Part shown: piece after piece, positions 34,021-42,310 of the stretch | Numbering within the stretch: the first letter of the stretch is position 1 | How the letters are laid out: the number at the start of each line of letters is the position of its first letter | NCBI GenBank assembly: GCA_030747075.1 | Contig: JASLLL010000018.1 | Location: forward strand, 1 to 48,985 | Source: Gemmatimonadota bacterium | GTDB lineage: Bacteria > ARS69 | Length of the DNA stretch: 48,985 nucleotides | Direction of reading: 5' to 3' | Notes under the pieces: generated by a model | Seen by the model: only the letters and a program-made list of their open reading frames with translations | Told to the model about the DNA's origin: nothing | The model's database searches: none | Translations under genes and position numbers: made by a program

Positions 34021-34084
34021 CGGCGGGATTCGCAAAGCGAAGCGGGTTTCGCCGGAAAAGACGACGGGGCCCGTAAGGACCCCG
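34021..34084 (+). promoter_or_regulatory. Two consecutive hairpins after the MerR-type gene
   Basis: First, CGGCG (34021-34025) pairs with CGCCG (34050-34054) and encloses TTCGC-AAA-GCGAA (34029-34041). Second, CGGGG (34065-34069) pairs with CCCCG (34080-34084), closed by CC/GG and a GTAA tetraloop. They probably act as a terminator or a structured leader of the ARPP-1 gene. Confidence 0.4.
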
Positions 34085-34256
34085 CCTATGGAGAAGGTGA
34101 TCGCGGCATCGGTTGGCAGACCAGGAGCCGCGTCAAAGCACCCCAGGAAACCCGGGGGGTCACCTCTCACCCCACAAGCCTAGCCATGGCCCGGGTGGGA
34201 TGTCAATGGTGGCTCTCCTCCGCCCGCGCGTGAACGCGCAGGAAGTAGGGAGACAC

Positions 34257-35351
34257 ATGACGCCGAATCAGTTCGAAACCAAGGCTGCGCCCCCGATCTC
34301 ATGGCCCGCTCTCGATGTCACGCCCCCTGTTGTCAGTGCCCCTCTCGCCGTGTTTCAGATTCCGGGGCGGCCGTTCGGGGCTCCGGACCGATATCTGCTG
34401 CTGAAGGAAGCGGTGGAGCGGGGCCAGGTCCGCGTTACGGAGGTTGGTGGATTGGGGTCGGTCCCGGTGGTGCGCATTGAGAACCAGGGAAAACTCCCGG
34501 TGCTGGCCATGCAGGGTGAGGGCCTCGCCGGTGCGAAGCAGAACCGGTCGGTCAATACCACGGTGCTCGCCCCCCCGGGGGTCACGGACATCCCGGTCAC
34601 TTGTGTCGAGCAGGGTCGATGGGGCGGTGCCCGGCACTTTCGCGTCGAGGGCTTCGAGCCGCCGGATCTTCGCCGCGCGAAGTCCGAGGAGATCCACCGC
34701 CGCCGATTCGCCGAGGAGTGGCGGCAGGCGCCCGTGATCGAGAAGTTCGGCGCCGATCAGGGCGAGGTCTGGCGCCAGGTGAGAGAGTACTCTCTGGAGC
34801 GCGGCGTGCGGTCATCGACGGGGGATCTGGGCGCGGTGGACCGTGATCCGAATGTGCGCCGGAGCGTGGAGGAAATCCTCGACGGGATCGTGTTGAGCGA
34901 CAGTACACGGGGGGTGGTGGTCGCGGTGGGGAGCCGGATTGTGGGCGCGGACCTGTTTGAGTCGCCGGAGGTCTTCGCGGCATTTCGGAGTCAGCTCCTC
35001 CGGAGCTATGCGGCCGCCGGAGTGCTGGGCTCCAACGACTCTCCGCCTCCATTGGAGCACGCACGCGGATTCCTGCTGGCACCGTGCGGGGAGGTGCCTT
35101 CGGTGATGCCGCCCATCGGTCTGGGAGAGGATGCGCGCTGGGAGGGGCCGCGTTTTGTCGCCTCGGCGCTGGTATGGGACGGAATCCTGATCCAGGGGAG
35201 CGTCTTCCCGCGAGACAGCAGACGAGCGGGAAAGCCGGTAGGCCGCAAGGAGCCCGGGGAGTACCCGTTTCCGGATATCCATCAGGCCGACGAGTTCCCG
35301 TCTCGGGATCTCTGTCCGACCGGTGCCAGGAGAGACGGTCCCGGTATGTGA
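34257..35351 (+). CDS. ARPP-1 domain protein
   Basis: 364 residues from the ATG at 34257, after GTAGGGAG; an in-frame GTG at 34197 is a weaker alternative. The block EAVERGQVRVTEVGGLGSVPVVRIENQ followed by GKLPVLAMQGEGLAGAKQNRSVNTTVLAPP and DIPVTCVEQGRW (about 51-122) is the hallmark of the ARPP-1 family, found near ADP-ribosylglycohydrolases and rhodanese/phosphatase-like proteins. The conserved Gly-Ala-Lys-Gln-Asn-Arg suggests a binding or catalytic site. The biochemical role is not established. It has no signal peptide. A MerR-type regulator lies upstream; aconitase is convergent. Confidence 0.78.
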   Translation: MTPNQFETKAAPPISWPALDVTPPVVSAPLAVFQIPGRPFGAPDRYLLLKEAVERGQVRVTEVGGLGSVPVVRIENQGKLPVLAMQGEGLAGAKQNRSVNTTVLAPPGVTDIPVTCVEQGRWGGARHFRVEGFEPPDLRRAKSEEIHRRRFAEEWRQAPVIEKFGADQGEVWRQVREYSLERGVRSSTGDLGAVDRDPNVRRSVEEILDGIVLSDSTRGVVVAVGSRIVGADLFESPEVFAAFRSQLLRSYAAAGVLGSNDSPPPLEHARGFLLAPCGEVPSVMPPIGLGEDARWEGPRFVASALVWDGILIQGSVFPRDSRRAGKPVGRKEPGEYPFPDIHQADEFPSRDLCPTGARRDGPGM

Positions 35352-35377
35352 ATCCGGGCCGGATTGAGAACGGGATG

Positions 35378-35435
35378 GCCCACGAGCCGGCAACGGCTCG
35401 TGGGCAGGGAGCGCGCCGACCCCATTCCGGCGCGC
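35378..35435. terminator. Bidirectional terminator: two strong hairpins between convergent genes
   Basis: An 11-bp perfect stem (35378-35388 with 35395-35405, 6-base loop) is followed by an 8-bp perfect stem GCGCGCCG/CGGCGCGC (35411-35418 with 35428-35435). A small third stem CCCCG/CGGGG follows near 35438-35450. Together they separate the ARPP-1 gene from aconitase. Confidence 0.65.
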
Positions 35436-35454
35436 GCCCCCGCGTCGGGGATCG

Positions 35455-37740
35455 TCAGGTCGCGCGCCCCGCGGCCCGCAACTGGTTCAGCGCGGAACCG
35501 GCCCGGAACCATGTGATCTGCTCCTCGTTCAGCGTGTGGGCCGTTTCCGCGCGGTCTTCCGAGCCGTCCGCATGGTGGAAGACAACCGTATGCGCGGACC
35601 CGGGCGCGAGCGTGGCGAGTGCGGTCACCGAAACGCGGTCGCCCTCCCGCACAAGGTCATAGTCCGCGGGGTCCACGAAGGTCAGCGGCAGCACGCCTTG
35701 TTTCTTGAGGTTCGTTTCGTGAATGCGGGCGAAGCTTTTCACGACAACGGCGGCCGCACCGAGCAGTCGCGGAGACATGGCGGCGTGTTCGCGACTGGAG
35801 CCTTCGCCGTAGTTGTCATCTCCGACGACGACCCACCGCAGACCACGATCCCGGTAGTCGCGTGCGATCTCCGCGAAAGTGGCTCCCGCCGCGCCGGTCT
35901 CCGCATTGCCGCCGTGCCCCGTCTCTCCCGTAAAGGCGTTCACCGCTCCCTGGAACATGTTGTCCGAAATGCGATCCAGGTGCCCCCGGTAGCGAAGCCA
36001 CGGCCCCGCCGGGGAGATGTGATCGGTGGTGCACTTTCCCTTTGCCTTGAGGAGAAGCGGGAACCGCTCCATGTCGTCGCCGTCCCACTTCTCAAATGGC
36101 GTGAGAAGCTGAAGCCGCTCGCTCTGCGGGTCTACCTTCACCTCCGGTGCGCGGTCCGGGTTCGGGGCCGCATAGCCCGCATCCCCCGAGGCGAAGCCGT
36201 CCGCGGGAAGTTCGTCACCTTCGGGCGGCGCAAGACAGAAGCGCGTGCCTTCCGCATCCTCCAGTTCGTCGGTCAGCGGGTTGAAGGCCAGGTCGCCCGA
36301 GAGCGCCATGGCCGTCACGATCTCCGGGCTCGCGATGAACGCGCAGGTGTCCGGGCTGCCGTCGTTCCGCTTGCGGAAGTTCCGGTTGTAGGAGGTCATG
36401 ATGGAGTTCGCTGTGCCTCTCGGGAGGTCCGTGCGATTCCACTGTCCGATGCATGGCCCGCAGGCGTTCGCGAGAACCATCCCGCCCATGGCCTCCAGGT
36501 CCGCCAGCTGTCCGTCGCGGGCGATGGTGCCGTACACGCGCTCCGATCCGGGCGTCACCAGGAACGCGGCGCGCGTCTTCACTCCGCGTTCGGCCGCCTG
36601 CCGCGCGATGTGGGCCGAGCGCCCCATATCCTCGTAGGACGAGTTCGTGCAGCTTCCGATGAGTGCGGCCGTGAGATTGGTCGGGTATCCCTCGCGCGCG
36701 GCCTCCGCCGCCAGTTCCGAGATCGGCCGCGCATGATCCGGCGTGTGCGGCCCCACGACATGTGGCTCGAGCGAGGAGAGGTCGATCTCCACCACTTCGT
36801 CGAAGTAGTCGGCAGCGTTCGCTTCCACCTCCGGGTCCGCGCAAAGGTGCTCGGCGTGCTCTCGCGCGAGCGCGGCGACGCTTGCGCGGTCGGTCGCTTC
36901 CAGATAGGCCGCCATCTTCTCGTCGAACGGGAAGGTGGAGGTGGTCGCGCCGATCTCCGCGCCCATGTTCGTGATGGTGGCCTTCCCGGTGCAGCTCAGT
37001 CTGGCGGCACCCGGCCCGAAGTACTCCACGATCCGGTTTGTCCCACCCTTGACCGTGAGCATGCCCGCGAGCTTCAGGATGACATCCTTCGGCGCGGTCC
37101 AGCCGGAGAGTTCTCCCACAAGGCGCACCCCGACGAGTTTCGGATTCAGCACCTCCCACGGTAGCCCGGCCATGACATCGACCGCGTCCGCACCGCCCAC
37201 TCCACAGGCGATCATCCCAAGCCCCCCCGCGTTCGGCGTGTGCGAGTCCGTCCCGATCATGAGGCCGCCCGGGAATGCGTAGTTCTCCAGCACAACCTGG
37301 TGGATGATCCCCGCCCCCGGCTTCCAGAACCCCAGCCCATGTCGGTTGGCGACCGCGGCGAGGAAGTCGTAGACCTCACGATTTTCGTCGACGGCGCGCA
37401 GGGTGTCTTCGCCCGATCCGGTCTCCGCGCGAATCAGGTGATCGCAGTGAACGGTGGAGGGGACAGCGACCGTCGGCCGCCCGGTCATCATGAACTGAAG
37501 GAGCGCCATCTGAGCGGTCGCGTCCTGCAACGCAACGCGGTCCGGTCGAAGGAGGAGGAAACTGCTCCCGCGCGCAAGGTCCTGTTCGCGCGGGTTGTCG
37601 AGGTGGGAGAAGAGCGCCTTCTCCGCATAGGTGAGGGGGCGATCGAGGCGTTCGCGGACCGCATCGAGGCGGCTTCCGATCGACTCGTAGTGAGCGCGGG
37701 CAATGGCGGCGAAGTCTTCAGGGTGACTCTTGGCGCTCAT
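35455..37740 (-). CDS. acn: Aconitate hydratase
   Basis: 761 residues from the ATG at 37740 after AGGAG, the length of mitochondrial-type aconitase. Cluster ligands are Cys364 (GSCTNSSYEDMGR), Cys427 and Cys430 (NACGPCIGQW). Other landmarks: TVHCDHLI, ENYAFPGGLMIGTDSHTPNAGGLG, VGGADAVDVMAG, TSYNRNFRKRNDG, and the swivelling domain with GDDNYGEGSSREHAA. It interconverts citrate and isocitrate. A candidate promoter lies 60 bases upstream, and the gene ends at strong convergent hairpins. Confidence 0.97.
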   Translation of the reverse strand: MSAKSHPEDFAAIARAHYESIGSRLDAVRERLDRPLTYAEKALFSHLDNPREQDLARGSSFLLLRPDRVALQDATAQMALLQFMMTGRPTVAVPSTVHCDHLIRAETGSGEDTLRAVDENREVYDFLAAVANRHGLGFWKPGAGIIHQVVLENYAFPGGLMIGTDSHTPNAGGLGMIACGVGGADAVDVMAGLPWEVLNPKLVGVRLVGELSGWTAPKDVILKLAGMLTVKGGTNRIVEYFGPGAARLSCTGKATITNMGAEIGATTSTFPFDEKMAAYLEATDRASVAALAREHAEHLCADPEVEANAADYFDEVVEIDLSSLEPHVVGPHTPDHARPISELAAEAAREGYPTNLTAALIGSCTNSSYEDMGRSAHIARQAAERGVKTRAAFLVTPGSERVYGTIARDGQLADLEAMGGMVLANACGPCIGQWNRTDLPRGTANSIMTSYNRNFRKRNDGSPDTCAFIASPEIVTAMALSGDLAFNPLTDELEDAEGTRFCLAPPEGDELPADGFASGDAGYAAPNPDRAPEVKVDPQSERLQLLTPFEKWDGDDMERFPLLLKAKGKCTTDHISPAGPWLRYRGHLDRISDNMFQGAVNAFTGETGHGGNAETGAAGATFAEIARDYRDRGLRWVVVGDDNYGEGSSREHAAMSPRLLGAAAVVVKSFARIHETNLKKQGVLPLTFVDPADYDLVREGDRVSVTALATLAPGSAHTVVFHHADGSEDRAETAHTLNEEQITWFRAGSALNQLRAAGRAT

Positions 37741-37799
37741 GGGAACTCCTGCAGCTTGGGGGTCAGACGCGTATCTTTGAAAGGGCGCTTTTCGGGGCC

Positions 37800-37829
37800 A
37801 ATCTACCCCCCGGGAGGGCTTCCGTGCAA
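37800..37829 (-). promoter_or_regulatory. Candidate sigma-70 promoter of acn
   Basis: On the reverse strand TTGCAC (37829-37824) and TAGATT (37805-37800) are 18 bases apart, about 60 bases before the ATG. Confidence 0.45.
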
Positions 37830-37903
37830 GGTGCTCAAAACTGGCCCCCCGGATGCTGTCATACAAGTCTGCCCGGAAGTAACCCGCCCAGCGGAGGGAA
37901 ACC

Positions 37904-37999
37904 ATGTTGTCCCGACTTGTCGCCGCGATGACGGGCGCGATTCTATCGGCCCTTCCGTTCTCCGCCGACGCCGGGTTCGCGAAGATGCGGGTCCGGTAG
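37904..37999 (+). CDS. Possible 31-residue signal-peptide-like ORF
   Basis: ATG at 37904 follows GGAGGG with ideal spacing. The peptide MLSRLVAAMTGAILSALPFS continues ADAGFAKMRVR and looks like a complete signal peptide with an AxA-type cleavage site, then stops. It is either a remnant of an exported protein, a small secreted or membrane peptide, or chance. It lies in the acn-argH gap on the opposite strand. Confidence 0.3.
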   Translation: MLSRLVAAMTGAILSALPFSADAGFAKMRVR

Positions 38000-38048
38000 C
38001 CCCCGAAGCCCCACCCGCTGTTGCCCGGCGCGACGAAAGCGGGCGGCA

Positions 38049-39431
38049 TCAGTCCGTCTGTGCAGCCTCCAAACGCCTCTTTGCCCGGGTGAGTGCCCGC
38101 TGGACTTCCGCGGGCGAAGTGGACCCAAGCGTTCGTTTCGCCTCGATGCTTCCGCGGGCAGTGAGAAGCGCGCGGTCGAGGCCGGCGAGTCCCGCGTCCA
38201 GGAGTTCGGTGTCGGTGGCGCCGTCGAGCGCGCGTCCGTCTTCCTCCAGCGCACGAACGAGTTGCCCGATGCGCTCGTGGGCTTCGCGGAAGGGGACACC
38301 GCGTCGCACGAGTTCCTCCGCAAGGTCGGTCGCGCACGCCATGTCGAGTGCGGTGGCGGGCGGTTCCGTGAAGCGTGCGTCGGCCATCGCCGCAGCGAGC
38401 ATCTTTGCGCAGGTGCGCGTGGTGTCCGCCGCGTCAAAGAGCGGTTCCTTGTCCTCCTGGAGGTCGCGGTTGTAGGCCAGCGGCAATCCCTTCACCAGCG
38501 AGTGCAGCGTGACCAGCGCGCCGTGGACCCGCGCGGTCTTTCCACGCACGAGTTCCGCGATGTCGGGGTTTCGCTTCTGCGGCATCATGGAGGATCCGGT
38601 GCACCATTCATCGGGAAGTGAGATCAACGAAAACTCACGAGACGACCACAGGACGATCTCCTCCGCGATTCTCGAAAGGTGTCCCGCGGCAATGGCGCAC
38701 CCAGAGACGAACTCAAGCGCCCAGTCGCGGCTGGAGATGGCGTCGAGGCTGTTCTCCGCGACGCGCGCGAACCCCAGGGTTTGCGCGGTGCGCTCCCGAT
38801 CGATCGGGATCGTCGATCCCGCGCAGGCGGCGGCACCCAGCGGACAGCGGTCGGCGCGTCGGGCGGCGTCTTCGAAGCGGGCGACATCACGGTCCAGCGC
38901 CTCGAAGTGCGCAAGAAGGTGGTGCGCAAGAAGCACGGGTTGCGCACGCTGAAGATGTGTGTACGCGGGGATGACAAGGTGCTGATTCGTCTCGGCCAGC
39001 GCAACCAGTGTTGACTGGAGTTCGCGGAGTGCCGCGCGCACATCCCGAGAAGCCCCCCGGAGCCACAGGAGCGTGTCGGTGACAACCTGGTCGTTTCGAC
39101 TGCGCCCCGCGTGAAGGCGGCGTCCGGGTTCGCCGCAGAGTTCGACGAGGCGCGCCTCGACGGCGGAGTGGATGTCCTCGTGCACGGCGCTCTCCGACGG
39201 CGGAGGGAACACACCGTCGCGAATCTCCCGCGCGATGGTTTCCATCGCGGACTCCAGCGCGTTGAAGTCCTCTTCCGACAGTACTTCCGCGCTGCGAAGG
39301 GCCGTTGCATGCGCGAGACTTCCGCAGATGTCCTCGGCCGCAAGGCGGCAATCGACTCGAAGCGATTCGGAGAACTCAAGAAACTCCGGAGCCATCTCCT
39401 TCGTAAAGCGTCCGCCCCAGAGTTTCGTCAT
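38049..39431 (-). CDS. argH: Argininosuccinate lyase
   Basis: 460 residues, the standard length. N-terminal LWGGRFTKEM, then HEDIHSAVEARL, GRSRNDQVVTDTLLWLR, TQLQRAQP-like THLQRAQPVLLAHHLLAH, and the signature loop GSSMMPQKRNPDIAELVRGK with the catalytic serine. It releases fumarate and arginine from argininosuccinate. The start (ATG at 39431) overlaps the argG stop by four bases, so the two genes are coupled. Confidence 0.97.
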   Translation of the reverse strand: MTKLWGGRFTKEMAPEFLEFSESLRVDCRLAAEDICGSLAHATALRSAEVLSEEDFNALESAMETIAREIRDGVFPPPSESAVHEDIHSAVEARLVELCGEPGRRLHAGRSRNDQVVTDTLLWLRGASRDVRAALRELQSTLVALAETNQHLVIPAYTHLQRAQPVLLAHHLLAHFEALDRDVARFEDAARRADRCPLGAAACAGSTIPIDRERTAQTLGFARVAENSLDAISSRDWALEFVSGCAIAAGHLSRIAEEIVLWSSREFSLISLPDEWCTGSSMMPQKRNPDIAELVRGKTARVHGALVTLHSLVKGLPLAYNRDLQEDKEPLFDAADTTRTCAKMLAAAMADARFTEPPATALDMACATDLAEELVRRGVPFREAHERIGQLVRALEEDGRALDGATDTELLDAGLAGLDRALLTARGSIEAKRTLGSTSPAEVQRALTRAKRRLEAAQTD

Positions 39432-40663
39432 GGCGTTGACTCCCTTGCCGAGGGAAGAGAGTGCGGGTCCGCGCCGTGCCGAACCTGCGCCGCCGTGCGC
39501 GCGCCCAGTCCGAAGAGGTCGATGAACCCCGGTGCGGACGCATGGCCGAAGGCGTCGCCTTCCCCGTAGGTGGCGAGCGAGTGGTCATAGAGCGCGTGCG
39601 GGGAGGAGCGCCCGGTGGGCGTGGCGGACCCCCGATAGAGCGACATGCGGACTTCTCCCGTGACGGTGTGGCAGGCGGAGTCCGCAAACGACTGGATCGA
39701 TTCGCGAAGCGGCGTGTACCACAGTCCGTCGTAGACGAGTCGTGCGAACTCCGCCGCAAGCAACCCCTTCACCCGCCGGGTTTCGCGATCGAGCGTAAGC
39801 TGCTCCAGCGCGGTGCGCGCGGTATGAAGCGTGACGGCGGCGGGAGCTTCATAGACCTCGCGCGATTTGATACCGACGAGTCGATCTTCGATCATGTCCA
39901 ACCGCCCGACGCCATGGTCGCCGGCCTGCGTGTTGAGCCGGTCGATGAGAGTGACCCCGTCCAGGATGTCCCCGTCGAGAGAGACGGGTGTTCCCGATTC
40001 AAAGCCGATGGTGACTTCTTCCGGTGCGTCCGGGGCTTCGCGAGGGTCGGTCGTCAGAATCCAGCAATCGGACGGCGGCGCGGCCCACGGATCCTCCAGC
40101 GCACCCGCTTCGATGGCGGAACCCCACAGGTTCTCGTCGATGGAGTACGGCGAGTCCTTGGTCGCGCCGACTGGAATGCCGCGTTCGGTCGCCCATGCGA
40201 TCTCCTGCTCACGCGTGGTCAGTTCCCACTCGCGGAGTGGCGCGATGCACTGCAACTCGGGCGCCAGCGACTGCACGCCGATCTCCAGTCGCACCTGATC
40301 GTTTCCCTTGCCCGTGCAACCGTGGACGACCGCGTCCGCACCGACTTCGCGTGCGATCTCCACCAACCGCTTCGCGATGAGCGGGCGCCCGAGTGCGGTG
40401 GCGAGCGGATAGACTTCCTGATAGAGCGCACCGACGCGCAGACTCGGCCAGAGGAAGTCACCCACGAACTCTCCGCGCAGGTCTTCGACGCGGACGGAGA
40501 CGGCTCCTGAAGCTGCGGCTTTCTCTCGGAGGCCGACGAGTTCCGCACGCTGGCCGAGATCCGCCGTGACGGTGACGACATCCGCTCCGTGCTTCTCCCG
40601 AAGCCAGGCGAGGATGCAGGAAGTATCGAGTCCTCCCGAATACGCAAGCACGAAGGTGGGCAT
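39428..40663 (-). CDS. argG: Argininosuccinate synthase
   Basis: 411 residues from the ATG at 40663, after CCGGAGGG. The ATP pyrophosphatase P-loop is LAYSGGLDTSCIL (6-18). Other landmarks: VHGCTGKGNDQVRLE, YSIDENLWG, and ESREV-like IKSREVYEAPAAVTLHTA. It joins citrulline and aspartate. It forms a two-gene operon with argH. The divergent neighbour is a small membrane protein; no ARG box was recognised in the gap. Confidence 0.97.
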   Translation of the reverse strand: MPTFVLAYSGGLDTSCILAWLREKHGADVVTVTADLGQRAELVGLREKAAASGAVSVRVEDLRGEFVGDFLWPSLRVGALYQEVYPLATALGRPLIAKRLVEIAREVGADAVVHGCTGKGNDQVRLEIGVQSLAPELQCIAPLREWELTTREQEIAWATERGIPVGATKDSPYSIDENLWGSAIEAGALEDPWAAPPSDCWILTTDPREAPDAPEEVTIGFESGTPVSLDGDILDGVTLIDRLNTQAGDHGVGRLDMIEDRLVGIKSREVYEAPAAVTLHTARTALEQLTLDRETRRVKGLLAAEFARLVYDGLWYTPLRESIQSFADSACHTVTGEVRMSLYRGSATPTGRSSPHALYDHSLATYGEGDAFGHASAPGFIDLFGLGARTAAQVRHGADPHSLPSARESTP

Positions 40664-40818
40664 GGTCCCTCCGGTGTCGGTGGATGGAACAGGAACCGGT
40701 GATGTGGAAGCGGGATGATCGGGCCACATGGTATGCCGAAAGACGACAGGCCATGCAGGTTTTCTCACCACATCGCAGGTTTACGCTCGGCCGGTCCCGT
40801 GGTATCCGGGAAGTGCTT

Positions 40819-40835
40819 GGCCCCGCTCCGGGGCC
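40819..40835 (+). promoter_or_regulatory. Hairpin in the leader of the small membrane protein gene
   Basis: GGCCCCG-CTC-CGGGGCC is a perfect 7-bp stem with a 3-base loop, 34 bases before the ATG at 40870. TGGTATCCG (40800-40808) just upstream resembles the extended -10 seen elsewhere in the window. Confidence 0.35.
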
Positions 40836-40869
40836 GGGACCGTCCTTCATCCTCGGGGAGGTTGTCTCC

Positions 40870-41265
40870 ATGTCGAAGAAGGCTCTGCTTGCCGTTCTCG
40901 TTCTTCTTGTTGTCTGGTCCGCGCTCGACCTCGTGATTCACAATGTGCTTCTTGCCGAGCAGTATGCCGCCCAACCGGAACTGTGGCGCCCCCAGGCCGA
41001 GATGAAGATGGGCCTCATGTATCTTGTCACGCTGATCACGGCACTGGCGTTTGTGGCCGTCTACGCGAAGTTCTTCAAGGAAAAGGGACCCGGTCCGGGA
41101 TTGCGCTATGGCCTCTGGTTCGGTCTGGGTACCGGCGCGTCCATGGCGTACGGGTCGTATTCGGTCATGCCGATTCCGTACACGATGGCGCTCACATGGT
41201 TCGTGGGAACGATGGTCCAGACGGGCATCGCCGGGTGGATCGTCGGAAGCATGGTGCGGGAATGA
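40870..41265 (+). CDS. Small four-helix membrane protein
   Basis: 131 residues from the ATG at 40870, after GGGGAGG. Hydrophobic segments lie near 4-28 (ALLAVLVLLVVWSALDLVIHNVLL), 48-68 (GLMYLVTLITALAFVAVYA), 78-98 and 102-128. A charged loop KFFKEKGPGPGLRYG separates helices 2 and 3. Similar small proteins of unknown function occur in many environmental bacteria. No catalytic motif is seen. It ends at a strong convergent hairpin. Confidence 0.78.
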   Translation: MSKKALLAVLVLLVVWSALDLVIHNVLLAEQYAAQPELWRPQAEMKMGLMYLVTLITALAFVAVYAKFFKEKGPGPGLRYGLWFGLGTGASMAYGSYSVMPIPYTMALTWFVGTMVQTGIAGWIVGSMVRE

Positions 41266-41273
41266 GTCAGAAC

Positions 41274-41307
41274 CGGATGCGGTGGGGCGCGTTCCTCACC
41301 GCATCCG
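41274..41307. terminator. Bidirectional terminator, 11-bp perfect stem
   Basis: CGGATGCGGTG (41274-41284) pairs perfectly with CACCGCATCCG (41297-41307) across a 12-base loop, between the convergent membrane-protein and exported-protein genes. Confidence 0.65.
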
Positions 41308-41319
41308 TGGCGGTCCCGA

Positions 41320-42095
41320 TCAACGGAACAGCGACTTGACCCTTCCCCAACTGGTCGACTCGGTCCCTACGGGGCCGCCGACCAGCACGGAGATCTCCGT
41401 GTGCGCCACGACGGCGCCGCCGTGGAACGCCTTCAGGTAAATCTGGTAGACGCCATCATCGGCCGGATCGAATCCGTCGAATGGGGCTTCGTTGAAGAAC
41501 TCGTAGTTCCATGAGTTCTGAGCCACCGGATACGCAGCCAGATAAGACGCGTAGGTGACGGCATCTCCCGCGACCAGGTCGTTTGTCTCGTCCGTTGTGT
41601 TGTCGCCGATGGAGTGGTCGAAGTACGGCATCCCCAGCGTCGGCGTGATGGGGTCGAACGACAGATAGAGTGAAGCTGCCAGATCTGCGTCCAGGTCGAG
41701 CCCCAGTTCGTAGGTGAAGTCGTCGAGCGTCATGATGCCGAGACTCGTCTGGTTGACATTCACAGCGAACTCGAAGTTCCAGACAGGCGTCGTGGGTGAG
41801 TTCGGCTGCCAGGAAAACCCTCCCGGCGCGGCCCCGGCGGGGAAGCTGTAAGTGCCGTTGCCGTTGCTGTTGTAGACATTCTGCGGATCGTTGTTGGCAT
41901 CGAAGCGAAGCTTGGCGCGCAGACCAAGCTCGATGCTGTAGTCAACATACGACTGAACATCCACGGTGAAGGCGCCATTCGTGTTGCCCGCCCCGAAGAT
42001 CACATCGGGAGTCACATCCTGATCGTAGTCCAGGGCAAGCGCCGGGAATGCCAGCAACAGTCCGGCAGTCAGAGCAGGGTCGCGTGCTTCATCAT
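41320..42095 (-). pseudogene. Exported protein with a single-base frame break in the signal peptide
   Basis: From about 42072 down to 41320 the frame encodes a 250-residue, Asp/Asn/Tyr-rich, beta-type mature protein (LDYDQDVTPDVIFGAG to SWGRVKSLFR) with no recognised family. The natural start is ATG-ATG at 42095-42090, after GAAGGGATGG, giving MMKHATLL and then a stop at 42071-42069. Adding one base near 42072 would join the two as MMKHATLLLTAGLLLAFPALA, a perfect signal peptide. It is therefore either a recent pseudogene, a sequencing error, or recoded. The upstream in-frame ATG at 42189 gives no signal peptide at its N-terminus. A good promoter lies at 42160-42189. Confidence 0.7.
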
Positions 42096-42159
42096 GTGGG
42101 CCATCCCTTCGGAGGCACTTCAGAAGGTCGCCGATGGCGGATCCACGAGCAACCGCCTC

Positions 42160-42189
42160 AGGATAGCAATGAATTGCAAGCGGGTTCAA
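42160..42189 (-). promoter_or_regulatory. Candidate sigma-70 promoter of the exported-protein gene
   Basis: On the reverse strand TTGAAC (42189-42184) and TATCCT (42165-42160) are 18 bases apart in an AT-richer patch, 64 bases before the ATG at 42095. This supports the ATG at 42095 over 42189, which lies inside the promoter. Confidence 0.5.
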
Positions 42190-42261
42190 ATATCACAGGC
42201 CTGAGGGCGGCGCGGGGCCGGAAACGCGCGGTGATGGTTCCCGGGGCGCGGACCGAAGCGG

Positions 42262-42285
42262 CGGGGGGGGAGTGTGCCCCCCCCG
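42262..42285 (-). terminator. 9-bp GC hairpin after the metalloprotease gene
   Basis: CGGGGGGGG (42262-42270) pairs with CCCCCCCCG (42277-42285) around a 6-base loop, 26 bases after the stop codon at 42311. Confidence 0.55.
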
Positions 42286-42310
42286 TCCTGCAGCGGGTCC
42301 GTCAGCGCGT

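Larger units (their letters stand above)
37741..38048. other. 308-base region between acn and argH
   Basis: Contains the acn promoter candidate (37800-37829), a tiny plus-strand reading frame (37904-37999), and a CCCGCT/AGCGGG inverted repeat near 38010-38035 downstream of argH. Confidence 0.4.

Noticed and set aside
35536-37164. 542-codon forward frame antisense to aconitase
   Set aside because: Shadow frame; aconitase on the other strand is complete with all cluster cysteines.
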